From positions 186,001-250,000 of the forward strand of contig NW_026111765.1 in the NCBI RefSeq assembly GCF_024679095.1: 64,000 nucleotides of DNA, read 5' to 3'. This stretch comes from Eriocheir sinensis. Lineage: Eukaryota > Arthropoda > Malacostraca > Decapoda > Varunidae. A program made the translations under genes and the position numbers. Shown one piece after another: positions 62,741-64,000 of this stretch (position 1 is the first letter of the stretch; every line of letters starts with the position of its first letter). A model generated the notes under the pieces. It saw only the letters and a program-made list of their open reading frames with translations, was not told where the DNA came from and searched no databases.

Positions 62741-63958
62741 GTAATATTTTTAATTTAAATATATACGAATTTAGATTATTTCATAGGTATTTTGTATAAA
62801 TATTTTTATACTCATTTACATTATCTAATGTGTGTTTTGTATATATTTTTTTATGCAAACTAATTTTATGTGCATTTTTGTACATATATTTTTATAGAAA
62901 CTTAAAACGTTATTTTATGTGTATTTTGTATATGTTTTCTCATACAAATTTAGATTATTTAATTAGTTTTTTGTTTATTTATTTTAATACGAATGACTTG
63001 ATTATTGGTGTATTTTGTAAAAAAAATTTTTATACGTATTTACATTACTTAATGTGTATTTTGTTTATATATTTATTTTACAAATTTACGTTATTATATG
63101 TGTATTTGCTAAAAATATTTTGAAACGAATTTACTTTATTTTATGTATTTTGTATATATATTTCAATTCAAATTTAGCTTATTTTGTGTGTATTTTGTAT
63201 ATGTCTTTTCATACAAATTTAATTACTTCTGTGTATTTTTGTATATAGTTTTATACAAATTTACGTTACTTTATGTGCATTTTGTATATTTATATTTATA
63301 CAAATACACATTCTCTTATTGGTATTTTGTTTATTTATATTTATACGAATTTACATTATTTTATGTGTATTTTGTATACATTTTTGATTCGTATTTACTT
63401 AATTTTATTTGTATTTTGTATCTATATATTTATAGAAATCTACGTTATTTTATGTGTATTCGTATATATATTTTGAAACAAATTTACATTGTTTTATATG
63501 TTTTTTGCATATCTATTTCAATACAAATTTACCTTATTGTATGTGCATTTTGTATATTTATTTTATTACAAATTCAAATATTTTATGTGTATTTTGGTAT
63601 ATATATTTTTATAAAAAATGCGTTATTTTATAGGTATTTTGCATCTTAGTTTTCATACAAATGTACATTATTTTATTAATATTCTGTGTATATATTTTGA
63701 TACGATTTTATATTATACTATTTGTGTTTTGTATATATTTTTTTATACATATTTTCATTATTTAATATGTATTTTTTATATATATTTTATACAAATTAAC
63801 GTTATTTTAAGTGTATTTGTTTATATAATTTCATTCAAATTTACATTATTTTAAGTGTATTTAGTATATGTATTTCAATACAATTTACCTAATTTTATGT
63901 GTATTTTGTATATTTATTTTCATACAAATTTAAATTATTTTTGTGTTTTTTTTGTATA
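62741..63958 (+). repeat. Satellite block 35, forward monomers
   Basis: This is a direct copy of 5930-7105, some 57 kb away, and of 8251-9297. It ends at the same GTATATACATATAGAG joint. Confidence 0.9.
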
Positions 63959-64000
63959 TACATATAGAGTAAATTTCTATGAAAATATATATTCAAAATT
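63959..64000 (-). repeat. Satellite block 36, cut by window edge
   Basis: About one A-strand monomer after the joint matches 7106-7145 and 9298-9340. The block continues beyond the window. Confidence 0.85.

Overview
The window is one continuous block of very AT-rich satellite DNA. Lines I counted by hand run at about 15-17% G+C. I find no protein gene, RNA gene, recognisable transposon or CRISPR array. Almost every base belongs to diverged copies of one ~45 bp monomer (usually 44-46 bp). On its T-rich strand the monomer carries the words TTACATTATTTTATG, TGTATTTTGTATA and TTTTTATACAAA. Neighbouring monomers differ, but the variants recur in a fixed order, giving a higher-order repeat of about 660-715 bp (15-16 monomers). 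A well-preserved period is 17461-18172. Such organisation is typical of eukaryotic heterochromatin (centromeric, pericentromeric or subtelomeric). The species cannot be named from this sequence.

The array does not run one way. The T-rich strand switches between + and - 35 times, leaving 36 blocks from a few tens of bases to 7.7 kb. Many switch points are not independent. The same strand-switch joints recur at distant places, sometimes in opposite orientation, so whole segments that already contained inversion joints were later copied and inverted. The clearest case is a giant inverted repeat: about 4565-13012 pairs with about 14931-21270 around a ~1.9 kb centre. Its left arm is longer because it carries a 2.2 kb direct tandem duplication (6030-8250 and 8251-10440). 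Other long copies are 39165-42425 (direct copy of 15353-18604), 25370-28250 (inverted copies at 44940-47632 and 52570-55250), 30323-32568 (direct copy of 1499-2726 and 411-1498) and 62750-64000 (copy of 5960-7130).

On top of this lie younger changes. There are (TA)n tracts at 20487, 21972, 27007, 29662, 44703 and 60349, each grown inside the TATATA stretch of a monomer. There is a 33 bp hairpin at 19234-19305, one short non-satellite patch with a TTA microsatellite at 36511-36556, and an A-rich corrupted stretch at 43711-44035 that may be assembly damage. Many long open reading frames exist, up to about 218 codons, but they come from the monomer having no stop triplet in any frame of its T-rich strand.

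Block borders below were read by eye and are good to about 10 bp. Strand '+' means the T-rich strand is the given strand. Copy relationships were found by matching marker variants, not by computed alignment, so no percent identities are given.
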